Assembly (NCBI GenBank): GCA_016787565.1
Contig: JAEUUG010000004.1
Location: 513,827-577,826, forward strand
DNA length: 64,000 nucleotides
Source: Cyclobacteriaceae bacterium
Lineage (GTDB): Bacteria > Bacteroidota > Bacteroidia > Cytophagales > Cyclobacteriaceae
Direction: 5' to 3'
The notes beneath the pieces are model-generated. The model saw only the letters and a program-made list of their open reading frames with translations. It had not been told where the DNA came from and made no database searches. Below are positions 1 through 8,700 of the stretch, piece by piece. A program made the translations under genes and the position numbers. Each line of letters starts with the position of its first letter. The stretch's first letter is position 1.

Positions 1-851
1 CGCCCTGAAACAGGAAATTTATAAAAGTGAGACGGCTCCAGAAGGAGCAGGCGATTAGCATCCTCTTCTTCGCGCCAGCGTGGATCAAGATTGTACGTAG
101 TGTAAAGAAATAATGGTTTTGAGTAATCCAGCAGCGGTGTGTGTTGTGAAGGTAGTGTTGTTGCTAGGTGGGGAGTTGAGGTATCCTTGAGTTGTTCCGG
201 CACATTCAGGTATGGCAGTGCTTCATACGGAAAATCCAGAAAGGTATGGTGTTGTTCCTGCCTGCTGAAAACATTGACGTTATGTTGATTGAAAAAGTAT
301 TTTTTACTGGAGAATGTTCCGGCCACCCATTGCCAGTTTAGAGTATTACTGGCGATATCACCATCCAGCAAATGATAGTATAACCATTGAGCAGAAGGAT
401 GCCAATGCGCCTGGCCGATGTTGCAAACCAATGAGGCAATGTACATGCGGGCATGGTTATGCATGTATCCTGTGGAGCAGAGCATTTTGATTTGTTCATC
501 GATCGCTTGAATACCGGTAGTAGCGGTGGTAACACTTTTTATCAGGCTACGATGGATAACGGGTTGCTGTGCATTTTTTATATCAGAAAAAATCCGGTCA
601 CCCAATCGCCACCATGTTCGTTGGAAATATTCACGCCAGGCCAATTCATAGATGAAGCGATAGGCTTCCTGCAGGGTATGGTGTTGAAGAATGGCTTCCT
701 TTACGAAAGGAAGTGATACAACCCCTCTTGATAGATAGGGTGATAGACCAGACACGCCACCATCCAGGTAGTTTCTTGAGGCAGCATATTGTTTTCCATC
801 GAATGTGTGAACGCGATGCAAGATGGAAGGCAGGTCAGTTGGGAAATGCAT
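1..851 (-). CDS. Photolyase-type FAD-binding-domain protein without antenna domain (partial, runs off the window)
   Basis: An open frame of 283 codons runs from an ATG at 851 to the window edge, so the C terminus is missing. It matches the helical FAD-binding domain of the photolyase/cryptochrome superfamily: SPYLSRGVVS near residues 37-46, ELAWREYFQR at 69-78, TGYMHNHARMY at 127-137 and NWQWVAGTF at 172-180. Known photolyases carry about 130-200 residues of N-terminal antenna (Rossmann) domain before this part; here the protein starts almost directly in the FAD domain. The usual MHNR-R-M motif reads MHNHARM. Its ATG overlaps the TGA of the flavin reductase gene by one base (TGATG), implying translational coupling. 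A role in flavin-dependent light sensing or repair is inferred. Family call is firm, function is not. Confidence 0.85.
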   Translation of the reverse strand, partial: MHFPTDLPSILHRVHTFDGKQYAASRNYLDGGVSGLSPYLSRGVVSLPFVKEAILQHHTLQEAYRFIYELAWREYFQRTWWRLGDRIFSDIKNAQQPVIHRSLIKSVTTATTGIQAIDEQIKMLCSTGYMHNHARMYIASLVCNIGQAHWHPSAQWLYYHLLDGDIASNTLNWQWVAGTFSSKKYFFNQHNVNVFSRQEQHHTFLDFPYEALPYLNVPEQLKDTSTPHLATTLPSQHTPLLDYSKPLFLYTTYNLDPRWREEEDANRLLLLEPSHFYKFPVSG

Positions 852-1333
852 CAGCCAACTATAATTTTTTTCTTTCGCAGAAAGCCCAGCGTCAGGGGGG
901 TATTGTCAGTCAAATTTTTATAGCCAACTACATCACAGAGGGCACAGAGATGGTCTCCTCCATCCATCCATTGAATGACCTTGAGATGAATGATGGCCAG
1001 GCATGTTGAAAGAAACGTGAAGGTATGAAACTGTCCTACGGGCTCTTTTAGTCTTTTGATTTTATCGATATCATTTCCTGACTTTTTACCAAGCAGGGTT
1101 ACTAACCTATCGTGATGTTGTGCCAGTATTTGCAATACGAATTCGGGATTTTTCTGAACATTTTCAAGCGTACGGGTATTTTTATAGATGGCTACAACGT
1201 AGCGCTTGGGGTGCATGGACACCGGGATGGCATAGGTACAGATATTCATGTTGGCCTTTCCGTTTGCCATACTTGAAATACTATAAACGGGATGATCAAC
1301 TCTGTTCCAAGGCTTTTTTCGGAGTGAATTCAT
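851..1333 (-). CDS. Flavin reductase-like FMN-binding domain protein
   Basis: A 160-residue protein resembling the flavin reductase-like, split-barrel FMN-binding family. Seen: an N-terminal segment with HPVYSISSMANGKANMNICTYA, shown here only as the SISSMANGKANMNICTY core, then VSMHPKRYVVAIYKNTRT and NPEFVLQILA, the pattern of family members that bind FMN and accept NAD(P)H. It is short for the family and has no extra domain. The start ATG overlaps the stop of the upstream photolyase-like gene by four bases (ATGA), and its own stop overlaps the next ATG by one base, so three flavoproteins are translationally linked. I infer that it could supply reduced flavin, or electrons, to its photolyase-like neighbours. 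That role is not demonstrated. Confidence 0.8.
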   Translation of the reverse strand: MNSLRKKPWNRVDHPVYSISSMANGKANMNICTYAIPVSMHPKRYVVAIYKNTRTLENVQKNPEFVLQILAQHHDRLVTLLGKKSGNDIDKIKRLKEPVGQFHTFTFLSTCLAIIHLKVIQWMDGGDHLCALCDVVGYKNLTDNTPLTLGFLRKKKIIVG

Positions 1334-2799
1334 AGCATACTTCCTTTAAATTCAGTTGCTTCCAGTTTCAACTTCTGAAGACGCGCGGGATCCATTTTTT
1401 TAAGTTGCATGGTCATCATGCTCATGCGTGGATTTGCAGCAAAAAGTACTTTATGTTTATCTATAAAACTCCAATACAAGGCATCCCACGTTTCGCACCA
1501 AGGTCCTTTTTTATAATTACTCATTTTCAGAATGTAGTTTGAACCAGAGATGTAAGGCTTTGTTGCCATTAAGCCTCCATCGGCAAACTGACTCATACCA
1601 TAAACATTGGGTACCATTACCCAGTCGTATGCATCAATGTACATTGTCATGAACCAGTGATACACTTCATCAGGATGGAATTCACATAGCGCCATGAAGT
1701 TTCCCAGAATCATAAGTCGTTCGATATGATTATTGTAACCGGTCTTCAGGAGTTTTTTAATTGTACTGCCTATCGGTGGGATTCCCGTTTCGCCTGTCCA
1801 GAAACCAGTTGGAATATTTCCGTGGTGCTGAAAGAAATTGGTTGTACGTTCATTAACACCCTCACGGATGTATACTGCCCGAATAAATTCCCGCCATCCC
1901 AGAATTTGTCTGATAAACCCTTCCACCGAATTGAGGGGTACATTGTTTTGCGCAGCAGCAAGAATGGCTTTCTCCAGAATGGCAGCAGGATTCAGTAATC
2001 CAATATTCAGTACCGGAGTGAGCAGCGAATGAAAGAGGGATGAATTATCCTCAATAATGGCGTCTTGATAAATACCATAATTAGTAAACCGATGCGCTAA
2101 AAAGTTATCCAGGCAGGCTTCTGCTTCTTCATGCGTAACCGGGTAGTTGAAGTCTTCTACTTTTCCTACATGGTGCTGAAAGTTTTGGTGTACATATGCA
2201 ATGGCTTCTTTTACAAAGGCATTGCTTTTTATATTGAAGGTAGTTGGGATGGTAACGTGCGCTGGTAATTTTTTTCTATTCTCCGTATCGAATGTCCATT
2301 TCCCTCCAACAGGTTGTTGATTTTCTACCAGGATGTTGAAACGCTTGCGTTGTTCAATGTAAAATTCCGTCAGGAAATATCGTTTTCGGGAATCAAAAAA
2401 CTCGGTTAAATATTCGGTGGTGCAAAGGAAGTTTGGTGTGGCATACGGCTTTCGTGAGATATGAAAGCTTTGCGAAAATCTTTTCAGTCTGCGTTCGAGG
2501 AGGTAATCTGCGGTATCAGCATAATGGATCTCGGTGATGTTTTCCTGATGGATTGCTTTCAGTACATGTTGTGTCTCTCCATTTTTGGTGTTGATGTAGG
2601 TAACTGCAAATCCTTTTGAGGTGAGAAATTGCTGGTAATATTTCATGGAAGCCCTATGCAGTACTAATTTTTGCTGATGGAACGCATACTGAGAAAAAAA
2701 GAGCGGGTCTTCTATCAGCCAGACATTTCTACCCTTTTTCAGGGCAGGATGCTCCACGAAGAGCTGATGCGGAAAGATGAGTGTAGCTTCTTTACTCAT
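1330..2799 (-). CDS. PhrB/CryB-type cryptochrome/photolyase-related protein (DPRP family) lacking most Fe-S cysteines
   Basis: A 489-residue protein of the deoxyribodipyrimidine photolyase-related (FeS-BCP, PhrB/CryB) lineage. Characterised members repair (6-4) photoproducts or act as blue-light proteins. Seen: N-terminal [12 protein letters not shown], then [21 protein letters not shown], the [17 protein letters not shown] region and [18 protein letters not shown] with [14 protein letters not shown]. The four-cysteine 4Fe-4S signature of the family (one Cys after the FWTGET stretch, a CxxC after KMS, a Cys before LYW) is mostly absent: only [10 protein letters not shown] keeps a Cys. I chose ATG 2799, which overlaps the DUF2256 stop by 8 bases. 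A GTG at 2835 would add 12 residues and a 44-base overlap. Substrate unknown; it may be a light sensor rather than a repair enzyme. Confidence 0.85.
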   Translation of the reverse strand: MSKEATLIFPHQLFVEHPALKKGRNVWLIEDPLFFSQYAFHQQKLVLHRASMKYYQQFLTSKGFAVTYINTKNGETQHVLKAIHQENITEIHYADTADYLLERRLKRFSQSFHISRKPYATPNFLCTTEYLTEFFDSRKRYFLTEFYIEQRKRFNILVENQQPVGGKWTFDTENRKKLPAHVTIPTTFNIKSNAFVKEAIAYVHQNFQHHVGKVEDFNYPVTHEEAEACLDNFLAHRFTNYGIYQDAIIEDNSSLFHSLLTPVLNIGLLNPAAILEKAILAAAQNNVPLNSVEGFIRQILGWREFIRAVYIREGVNERTTNFFQHHGNIPTGFWTGETGIPPIGSTIKKLLKTGYNNHIERLMILGNFMALCEFHPDEVYHWFMTMYIDAYDWVMVPNVYGMSQFADGGLMATKPYISGSNYILKMSNYKKGPWCETWDALYWSFIDKHKVLFAANPRMSMMTMQLKKMDPARLQKLKLEATEFKGSML

Positions 2800-2947
2800 G
2801 AGTCTTAGCGTCTTTTCGCGATCGGCAATGCTCACTGCAATACCTCACTTCCTCCCAAACATTTTTCCATTTCTTTCGCCAGCTAAACGGGCGATCACAG
2901 ACAAGACAGATTTTTTGAGGCAGATCTGATTTTTTCTGATGTTTCAT
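2792..2947 (-). CDS. DUF2256 small zinc-ribbon-like protein
   Basis: A 51-residue protein read from ATG 2947 to TAA 2792. It carries the DUF2256 hallmark: [14 protein letters not shown], then [15 protein letters not shown], giving two CxxC-type pairs that could bind a metal. DUF2256 genes are commonly found beside cryptochrome/photolyase genes; no biochemical function is established to my knowledge. Here the gene lies between the class I photolyase (stop two bases upstream of this ATG) and the PhrB-like gene, whose ATG overlaps this stop. The tight packing implies one transcript. Identity is secure from the motif; function as an accessory or nucleic-acid-binding factor is speculation. Confidence 0.9.
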   Translation of the reverse strand: MKHQKKSDLPQKICLVCDRPFSWRKKWKNVWEEVRYCSEHCRSRKDAKTHE

Positions 2948-2948
2948 C

Positions 2949-4241
2949 TTACCCCAGTGCTTCCTTATATATTTTCAGCACGCGCTCGCGCGCAAATGCG
3001 TGATCAACAATGGGCTTAGCATATTCTTTTGTATCGACTTCCGGAACCCACTTTTTAATGTATTGATGATCAGGATCAAATTTCTCTGTCTGCAGGGCAG
3101 GATTAAATACACGGAAGTAAGGCGCTGCGTCACATCCCGATCCTGCGGCCCATTGCCATCCTCCGTTATTCGCTGCCAGATCAAAGTCGAGCAATTTTTT
3201 TGCGAAGTATGCTTCACCCAGTCGCCAGTCGATCAGTAAATGTTTTGTCAGAAAACTGGCTACAATCATGCGCACACGGTTGTGCATAAATCCAGTTGAA
3301 TTTAATTCACGCATACCGGCATCTACAATAGGATACCCTGTTCTTCCTTCACACCACGCGCTGAACTCGTCTTCATTATTGTGCCATTTGATGCGATCGT
3401 ATGCAGGTTTAAACGCTTGTGATTCCACCTGCGGAAAATGCCAGAGGATCATGTGGTAAAAATCTCTCCAGATTAATTCATTCAGCCACACTTCATTTTT
3501 TTTCAGCGCTACCTGTGCAAGCCTACGGATGCTGATGGTTCCAAAACGCAGATGAACACTGAGTTGTGTTGTTCCTCGAATGGCTGGAAAGTTTCGTTGC
3601 TGATCGTATTTTTCAATGATCGAAAGCCTGACCATGCGTTCGGGAAAAATAGCTCCGGTTTCCAGGAAGCCAATGTCCTTCAGTGAAGGAAGGGGAATTG
3701 ACTTTACTTTTTTGAATGACCGGAAGTACTTTTTTGTCGGATAGCTTTTGAGATAGAATGCATTCAACCGAGTTTTCCATTTTCGGCTGTAGGGTGTAAA
3801 TACGGTATAAGGTTTACTATCATCTTTCAGCACCTCATCTTTTTCAAAGATTACCTGGTCTTTAAACGTGTGGAAATCAATTCCCCGGGATTCCAGCATA
3901 GTTTTTATTTCTTCATCCCGCTGGCGTGCATAGGGTTCATAGTCGTGATTCGTATAGACTGCTTTAGGTTGAAGTGTTTTGAATAGATCGGATGGTGTAC
4001 CGTGTAACACCAGCAACGAACTCCCCAATTCTTCCAGTTGTTGCTGCAGAACCGACACCGAATGATGTATGAACTCCACTCTTCGGTCGGCCTTGTCATC
4101 AAGTTTACCTAGAATAGTTGTGTCAAAAATAAATATCGGAAGCACTTGGGTACTTTCCCGCAAGGCATGGTAGAGGCCTGCATTATCCTCCAGGCGTAAA
4201 TCTCTTCTGAACCAGAAAAGGGTTGTGGTGGAATCGATCAA
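2949..4241 (-). CDS. phr: Deoxyribodipyrimidine photolyase (class I CPD type)
   Basis: Light-driven FAD enzyme that splits cyclobutane pyrimidine dimers in DNA. Seen: N-terminal antenna domain starting [17 protein letters not shown], then the FAD domain with [60 protein letters not shown] and the diagnostic [19 protein letters not shown]. About 430 residues, near the usual 430-480. No in-frame ATG precedes the conserved start: the two candidates are TTG at 4241 (chosen, just after the DUF6435 stop, giving [11 protein letters not shown]) and TTG at 4292. It is second in the minus-strand photodamage run and is followed after one base by DUF2256. The antenna cofactor cannot be told from sequence alone. 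Confidence 0.93.
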   Translation of the reverse strand: MIDSTTTLFWFRRDLRLEDNAGLYHALRESTQVLPIFIFDTTILGKLDDKADRRVEFIHHSVSVLQQQLEELGSSLLVLHGTPSDLFKTLQPKAVYTNHDYEPYARQRDEEIKTMLESRGIDFHTFKDQVIFEKDEVLKDDSKPYTVFTPYSRKWKTRLNAFYLKSYPTKKYFRSFKKVKSIPLPSLKDIGFLETGAIFPERMVRLSIIEKYDQQRNFPAIRGTTQLSVHLRFGTISIRRLAQVALKKNEVWLNELIWRDFYHMILWHFPQVESQAFKPAYDRIKWHNNEDEFSAWCEGRTGYPIVDAGMRELNSTGFMHNRVRMIVASFLTKHLLIDWRLGEAYFAKKLLDFDLAANNGGWQWAAGSGCDAAPYFRVFNPALQTEKFDPDHQYIKKWVPEVDTKEYAKPIVDHAFARERVLKIYKEALG

Positions 4242-4242
4242 A

Positions 4243-4419
4243 CTATGGTTTTCCGGCTTGAAGGGCTTCAATTTCTTTTTCCAGTTTATCAATGACTTCC
4301 ATTTTCGAGGCGTAGCGTTTCAGATCTCCGGATCGTTGGATGTGCATGGCTTCTTCAAGGAGCTTTTTCCGTTTGGATTCAAGCTTTTTAAGTGGATTTG
4401 ATTGTAAGAATGAAAACAT
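4243..4419 (-). CDS. DUF6435 (Lacal_2735-type) small protein
   Basis: A 58-residue protein from ATG 4419 to TAG 4243. It resembles the short Bacteroidota family annotated DUF6435 or Lacal_2735: start MFSFLQSNPLKKLESK, then a charged helix with LLEEAMHIQRSGDLKRYASK and a Lys/Glu-rich end, consistent with one amphipathic helical hairpin and no catalytic site. It is the first gene of the photolyase run, so its upstream region probably carries the promoter. Its end lies directly before the TTG start proposed for photolyase. Function unknown. Confidence 0.75.
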   Translation of the reverse strand: MFSFLQSNPLKKLESKRKKLLEEAMHIQRSGDLKRYASKMEVIDKLEKEIEALQAGKP

Positions 4420-4420
4420 G

Positions 4421-4538
4421 CACGTTTAACAAACCGGATAGAATAAGGTTATAAAACTTTTTGCCTGATACATTACCCCAAGATTACTGCTATGTTAAAT
4501 TGGTAATATTTTGATAATATTGCTCATTCTTTTTTTTG
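4421..4538. promoter_or_regulatory. Divergent intergenic region between the photolyase run and the porin gene
   Basis: About 118 AT-rich bases separate two divergent genes and should hold both promoters. Directly upstream of the DUF6435 ATG is ACGTTTAACAAAC (4422-4434), which shares the core ACGTTTAA with the GTTTAA elements before the ECF sigma gene (ACGTTTAAACAT at 9247). That suggests, but does not prove, a shared regulator. I found no clean TAnnTTTG element for either direction, so the promoters may be of another sigma class. Confidence 0.4.
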
Positions 4539-5819
4539 ATGAAACACCTTGCATCCGTAAAGTCCCTGAGTCAGTCAACATTCTGGCCTTGTATATTATG
4601 CTTTATTGCTTTCCTGATTTTGACAGCATATGCTGAAGAGAGTTTGGCACAGGTTTCAAAACCGGCTGTTACATTTTACGCTAAGAAGCAAAGGGGTGTT
4701 GGGCTGGTAACAGGGGATAGTCTTTTCTCGCTGAACTTTCAATTTCGTATGCAAAACCGGGCCTTGTACGCAACAAAATCGGATACAGACCTGGCTCCCG
4801 AGGCCTTCGAGTTTAGGGTGAGACGCTTGCGTATGAAGTTTACCGGCTTTATATATAGCCCCAAGCTTACATATTATTTTCAACTATCTTTTTCCAGGGG
4901 TGATATGGATTGGCGTGGCTATGATAACTCCAGGGTAAACTCAAGTCCGAATGTTGTACGCGATGCCGTTATATACTACAACCCCAACCCGCACTTGCGT
5001 TTGGGGTTTGGTCAAACCAAATTACCAGGTAATCGCCAGCGGGTTATTTCATCGGGCGATCAGCAGTTCTATGAACGTTCTATTGTTAATGCGCGCTTCA
5101 ACATCGATCGCGATTTTGGATTTTTTGCACATTATACAACCCGTTATATAATCTTACGAGGTGCTCTTACTTCCGGTGAGGGTCGTAATTCCGAAATTTC
5201 AAACAATGGATTGGCAACTACAGGGCGCATTGAATTTCTTCCTTTCGGACCTTTTACAGGTGAAAATGATTACATCGAGGGAGATTTGGAGCGTGAGAAA
5301 ACACTAAAAGTTTCTTTGGCTACAACATACTCCCACAATGAAAGAGCTCTTCGGCAGTCCGGACAATTAGGTAATGATTTGTACGACAGCAGAACCATGA
5401 ATGCATTTGAACTGGATTTGCTGATGAAATACAATGGGTGGGCGTGGTACTCCGAGTTTATGAACAGAACCACCAATGATCCGGTTACTGTTAATCCGAG
5501 CAACGCGAGTCAGATCAGCACAGTATATGCCGGATATGGTTTAATGTCTCAAATGAGCTATCTCTTCAAAAACAATTTTGAAATAGCCGGGCGTTACGCC
5601 ATGACAAAACCTTCTTCTAAATTATATGATAATGCAGTGGCTCCTTCCCTGAATGAAAAAGAACAAGAGAATTATGAAATTGGGGTCACCAAGTACTTCA
5701 ACGGTCATCGTTTGAAAGTTCAGGGCGGATTGATGTATAGCAAGTTAACTGATTTGCGTGCCGATGATTTCTATGACGGATATTATTCAATGGTTTTTCA
5801 AATCGAACTGGGAATATAG
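4539..5819 (+). CDS. Outer-membrane porin of the phosphate-selective O/P type
   Basis: A 426-residue exported beta-barrel. Seen: a long hydrophobic signal segment ending near SLAQ, then FQFRMQNRA, FEFRVRRLRMKFTGF and KLTYYFQLSFSRG, followed by alternating short amphipathic strands and an aromatic C terminus (MVFQIELGI), as expected for an outer-membrane barrel recognised by BAM. The RVRRxRxxF pattern is typical of the porin O/P (OprP-like) group. I used ATG 4539; the TTG just before it is unlikely. It is a single gene between two minus-strand light-related runs. Substrate is not predictable: phosphate selectivity is known only for a few Pseudomonas members. Confidence 0.8.
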   Translation: MKHLASVKSLSQSTFWPCILCFIAFLILTAYAEESLAQVSKPAVTFYAKKQRGVGLVTGDSLFSLNFQFRMQNRALYATKSDTDLAPEAFEFRVRRLRMKFTGFIYSPKLTYYFQLSFSRGDMDWRGYDNSRVNSSPNVVRDAVIYYNPNPHLRLGFGQTKLPGNRQRVISSGDQQFYERSIVNARFNIDRDFGFFAHYTTRYIILRGALTSGEGRNSEISNNGLATTGRIEFLPFGPFTGENDYIEGDLEREKTLKVSLATTYSHNERALRQSGQLGNDLYDSRTMNAFELDLLMKYNGWAWYSEFMNRTTNDPVTVNPSNASQISTVYAGYGLMSQMSYLFKNNFEIAGRYAMTKPSSKLYDNAVAPSLNEKEQENYEIGVTKYFNGHRLKVQGGLMYSKLTDLRADDFYDGYYSMVFQIELGI

Positions 5820-5836
5820 AAGGAAGATAGTGTTCT

Positions 5837-6352
5837 TCAGACTTCCACGGAGGATAGCTGGGGGTGGTTCATGATGAGTTTGAACCAATGGGTGAATTGC
5901 TCAGGATGTTTTTCCATTTCCTTTTTCAAGCTTGCACGGTCGATATACTTCCACAACTCCACCTCATCAATATTGATGGATGGTGTTCCGTTAAAAGTTC
6001 CAATAAAAACATGATCGCATTCGTGCTCGGTCAAACCGTGATCCAACTCAATTTTGTAAATAAACTTATACGCAAATTCAGGAGTAAGATCAATACCCAT
6101 TTCCTGTATGAGTTTTCTTCGCGTAGCCTGCTCCATGCTTTCGCCCGGAAGCGGATGACTGCAGCATGTGTTGGTCCAAAGCCCGCCACTATGGTATTTT
6201 TTTACTGATCTTTTTTGAAGAAGAATCTCACCCTTTGAATTAAACAGTAATATAGAAAAGGCCCGGTGCAACAACCCTTTTTTGTGTGCATCCAGTTTCT
6301 CCATTGTTCCAATGGCATTATCCCGCTCGTCAACCAGTATTACTTCTTCCAT
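5837..6352 (-). CDS. idi: Isopentenyl-diphosphate delta-isomerase, type I
   Basis: Converts isopentenyl diphosphate to dimethylallyl diphosphate, the priming step of isoprenoid and carotenoid synthesis. Seen: Nudix-like fold with HRAFSILLFNSKGEILLQKR, active-site Cys in WTNTCCSHPLPGES, helix EQATRRKLIQEMGI and metal/acid residues in EHECDHVF. At 171 residues it has the normal length for bacterial type I enzymes. Its ATG overlaps the crtB stop by one base (TAATG), so it is the last cistron of the crtI-crtB-idi unit and probably boosts precursor supply when carotenoids are made. Confidence 0.96.
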   Translation of the reverse strand: MEEVILVDERDNAIGTMEKLDAHKKGLLHRAFSILLFNSKGEILLQKRSVKKYHSGGLWTNTCCSHPLPGESMEQATRRKLIQEMGIDLTPEFAYKFIYKIELDHGLTEHECDHVFIGTFNGTPSINIDEVELWKYIDRASLKKEMEKHPEQFTHWFKLIMNHPQLSSVEV

Positions 6353-7188
6353 TAGATGATGTTTAACTGATGCTTGACATATGAGTATGCCAGCAGGGTG
6401 GCCTTATATCGATTTTTGATTCTGATCCTGGAGTGCAAGACACGATGCGAGGGTGTATTTCTGATTTTTCGGAACAGTGCCAGGTAATATACATAGGCTA
6501 CATAAACACCAAAGCGAGCGGATCGCGGAAGTTTTTTGATTCCTTCGTATCCATGATCAAAATCTTTCTTTATGTTACCTTCAATTTCTTTCTTAGCTGC
6601 TTCATCAAAGCTGTTGAAATCGATGCCGGGAAAATACATTCTGCCCATACCCATGTAATCGGCATTCAGATCGCGGAGAAAGTTGATCTTTTGAAATGCC
6701 GCACCCAAACTCATGGCATGTGGTTTTAGTTGATTGTACTGATCGTGATTGCCTTTACAGAAAACGCGGAGGCACATTAAGCCGACAACTTCGGCCGAAC
6801 CCAGTATGTATTCCTGAAAACGTTTCGGATCATAGTCCTTCTGTGTCAGGTCCATCTCCATGCTCTTCAGGAACTGTTCGATTAACACATCTTCAATATG
6901 ATAGTAGTTTACGGTGGCCTGGAAACTGTTGAGAATGGGATTAAGACTTATTTTTTCCCGAATGGCATTGTAGGTGTCAGCTTTAAATCTTTTGAGCAAC
7001 GTTTCTTTATCAAAATCATGAAATGTATCGACAATCTCATCAGCAAAACGAACGAATCCATAGATAGCATAAATCGGATCGCGCAATTCTTTTTCAAGAC
7101 ACCGGATACCCAGTGAAAATGAGGTGCTATAGGCTTGCGTTGTCAGTCGACTGCACCGAATTGAAACGTGGTCATAGAGCGCTTTCAT
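6352..7188 (-). CDS. crtB: Phytoene synthase (squalene/phytoene synthase family)
   Basis: Condenses two geranylgeranyl diphosphates to phytoene. Seen: two Asp-rich Mg2+/diphosphate sites, FVRFADEIVDTFHDFD near residues 46-61 and INFLRDLNADYMGMGRMYFP near 170, with YSTSFSLGIRCL at the N terminus. At 278 residues it is typical of Bacteroidota CrtB. A squalene synthase is possible within the family, but the direct coupling to a CrtI-type desaturase (5-base gap) and to idi (1-base overlap) supports phytoene. The enzyme is expected in the cytoplasm at the membrane face. Confidence 0.95.
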   Translation of the reverse strand: MKALYDHVSIRCSRLTTQAYSTSFSLGIRCLEKELRDPIYAIYGFVRFADEIVDTFHDFDKETLLKRFKADTYNAIREKISLNPILNSFQATVNYYHIEDVLIEQFLKSMEMDLTQKDYDPKRFQEYILGSAEVVGLMCLRVFCKGNHDQYNQLKPHAMSLGAAFQKINFLRDLNADYMGMGRMYFPGIDFNSFDEAAKKEIEGNIKKDFDHGYEGIKKLPRSARFGVYVAYVYYLALFRKIRNTPSHRVLHSRIRIKNRYKATLLAYSYVKHQLNII

Positions 7189-7193
7189 TCGTA

Positions 7194-8675
7194 TTAATTT
7201 ACCAATTCTTTATAGTTCTTGATCAACTGTTTGGCCACCACTTGCCCTGATATCAGCGATGGCGGAACACCAGGGCCGGGCACAGTGAGTTGTCCTGTAT
7301 AAAACAGATTTGATATTTTTTTGTTTATCATGCTCGGTTTAAGGTTTGCTGTTTGCATCAGCGTGTTCGCTAAGCCATAGGCATTTCCCTTGAAGGCATT
7401 ATAGTCACCAATAAAATCATTGTGCGCGTATGAACGCTTGAATACAATGTGATTGCGGATCGGTTCATCAATTATTTTTTCTAATCGATCAATGACGAGG
7501 TTGAAATATTTTTCCCGTATCGATTCCTCATCATGTAACCCAGGCGCAACCGGAATTAGAATTAGCAGATTTTCACACCCTTCAGGCGCAACCGTGGAAT
7601 CGGTTTTTGAAGGACAGGAGATATAAAACTGCGGTGATGTGGGCCACTTTGGATTTTCATAAATTTCTTTTGCATGCACAGAAAAATCCTGATCGAAGAA
7701 TAGGGTGTGGTGCAAAAGATTCTTTACGCGTTTGTTTAAACCCAGATAAAACAACAAGCTGGAAGGTGCCATAACACGTTTATCCCAGTAGGCTTCATCA
7801 TATCTTCGGAAGGGCTCAGGAATCAAGTGTTGCTCAACATGGTGGTAATCTGCACCTGCTACAACATAGTCAGCTTTATCAAATACATTTCCCGACCAGA
7901 TGCCTTTTGCTGTTGATCCATTCATTTCCAGCTTTTCAACCGGACTATCATACTTAAAGGTAACACCTTGTTCTTTCGCCAGGGCTGTCATGCCCTCTAC
8001 AATTTTATACATGCCTCCCATCGGATACCATGTTCCCAGTGACATGTCGGCATAGTTCATTAGGCTGTACAACGCAGGTGTATTTTCAGGCGTGGCCCCG
8101 AGAAACAATACCGGGAACTCCAGCAATTTAATGATCCGTGGCTCTTTAAAGAACTTTCGGATGTATTGCGATATGGATTGAAAGACATGCAGTTTAAAAA
8201 GGCCTTTCACCAAATCAAAATCCAGAAATTCTGTATACGATAAACCGGGTTTATACACGAGGTTATTTATGCCAATTTCATACTTATATTTTCCTTCTTC
8301 TAAAAACCGGAGAAGATGCTTACCACTTCCGGGTTCCAGCTTTTCAAAAAGCTTGTGAAGTGCGTCTACTCCGGAAGGAATATCAAGAAAATCATTCTTG
8401 GCATAATATATTCGATATGATGGATCAAGCCGCTGGAGCGAATAATAATCGCCTGTAGTTTTTCCGAAAAGGTTAAAATATTTCTCAAATACATCTGGCA
8501 TCCAATACCAGCTTGGCCCCATGTCGAAAACAAACCCATCCGACTCAAACTTTCGCGCCCTTCCTCCAGGTAATGAGTTTTTCTCATACACGGTTACATC
8601 AAAACCTTCCTTTGCCAGACATGTTGCAGCGGACAATCCAGAGAACCCAGAACCAATAACAGCTATTTTACTCAT
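7194..8675 (-). CDS. crtI: Phytoene desaturase, CrtI type
   Basis: FAD-dependent desaturase that turns phytoene into lycopene or neurosporene in bacteria. Seen: N-terminal dinucleotide fold KIAVIGSGFSGLSAATCL with GGRARKF, the substrate-region FDMGPSWYWMPDVF, and the C-terminal CrtI signature YTGQLTVPGPGVPPSLISG. Length 493 is normal. It is the first enzyme gene after the ECF sigma gene, 25 bases downstream, and so is probably co-transcribed with it. No cyclase, ketolase or clear hydroxylase gene lies in this window, so the final pigment cannot be deduced here. Confidence 0.96.
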   Translation of the reverse strand: MSKIAVIGSGFSGLSAATCLAKEGFDVTVYEKNSLPGGRARKFESDGFVFDMGPSWYWMPDVFEKYFNLFGKTTGDYYSLQRLDPSYRIYYAKNDFLDIPSGVDALHKLFEKLEPGSGKHLLRFLEEGKYKYEIGINNLVYKPGLSYTEFLDFDLVKGLFKLHVFQSISQYIRKFFKEPRIIKLLEFPVLFLGATPENTPALYSLMNYADMSLGTWYPMGGMYKIVEGMTALAKEQGVTFKYDSPVEKLEMNGSTAKGIWSGNVFDKADYVVAGADYHHVEQHLIPEPFRRYDEAYWDKRVMAPSSLLFYLGLNKRVKNLLHHTLFFDQDFSVHAKEIYENPKWPTSPQFYISCPSKTDSTVAPEGCENLLILIPVAPGLHDEESIREKYFNLVIDRLEKIIDEPIRNHIVFKRSYAHNDFIGDYNAFKGNAYGLANTLMQTANLKPSMINKKISNLFYTGQLTVPGPGVPPSLISGQVVAKQLIKNYKELVN

Positions 8676-8700
8676 CTACTTATGGATTATCGTAAGATAA

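Noticed and set aside
2799..2835. Upstream GTG start for the PhrB-like protein
   Set aside because: It would overlap DUF2256 by 44 bases and add residues with no family likeness; the ATG at 2799 fits the conserved N terminus.
4241..4292. Longer N terminus of photolyase from TTG 4292
   Set aside because: The added residues overlap the DUF6435 gene and lie before the conserved start of the antenna domain; TTG 4241 is preferred, though both are non-ATG.
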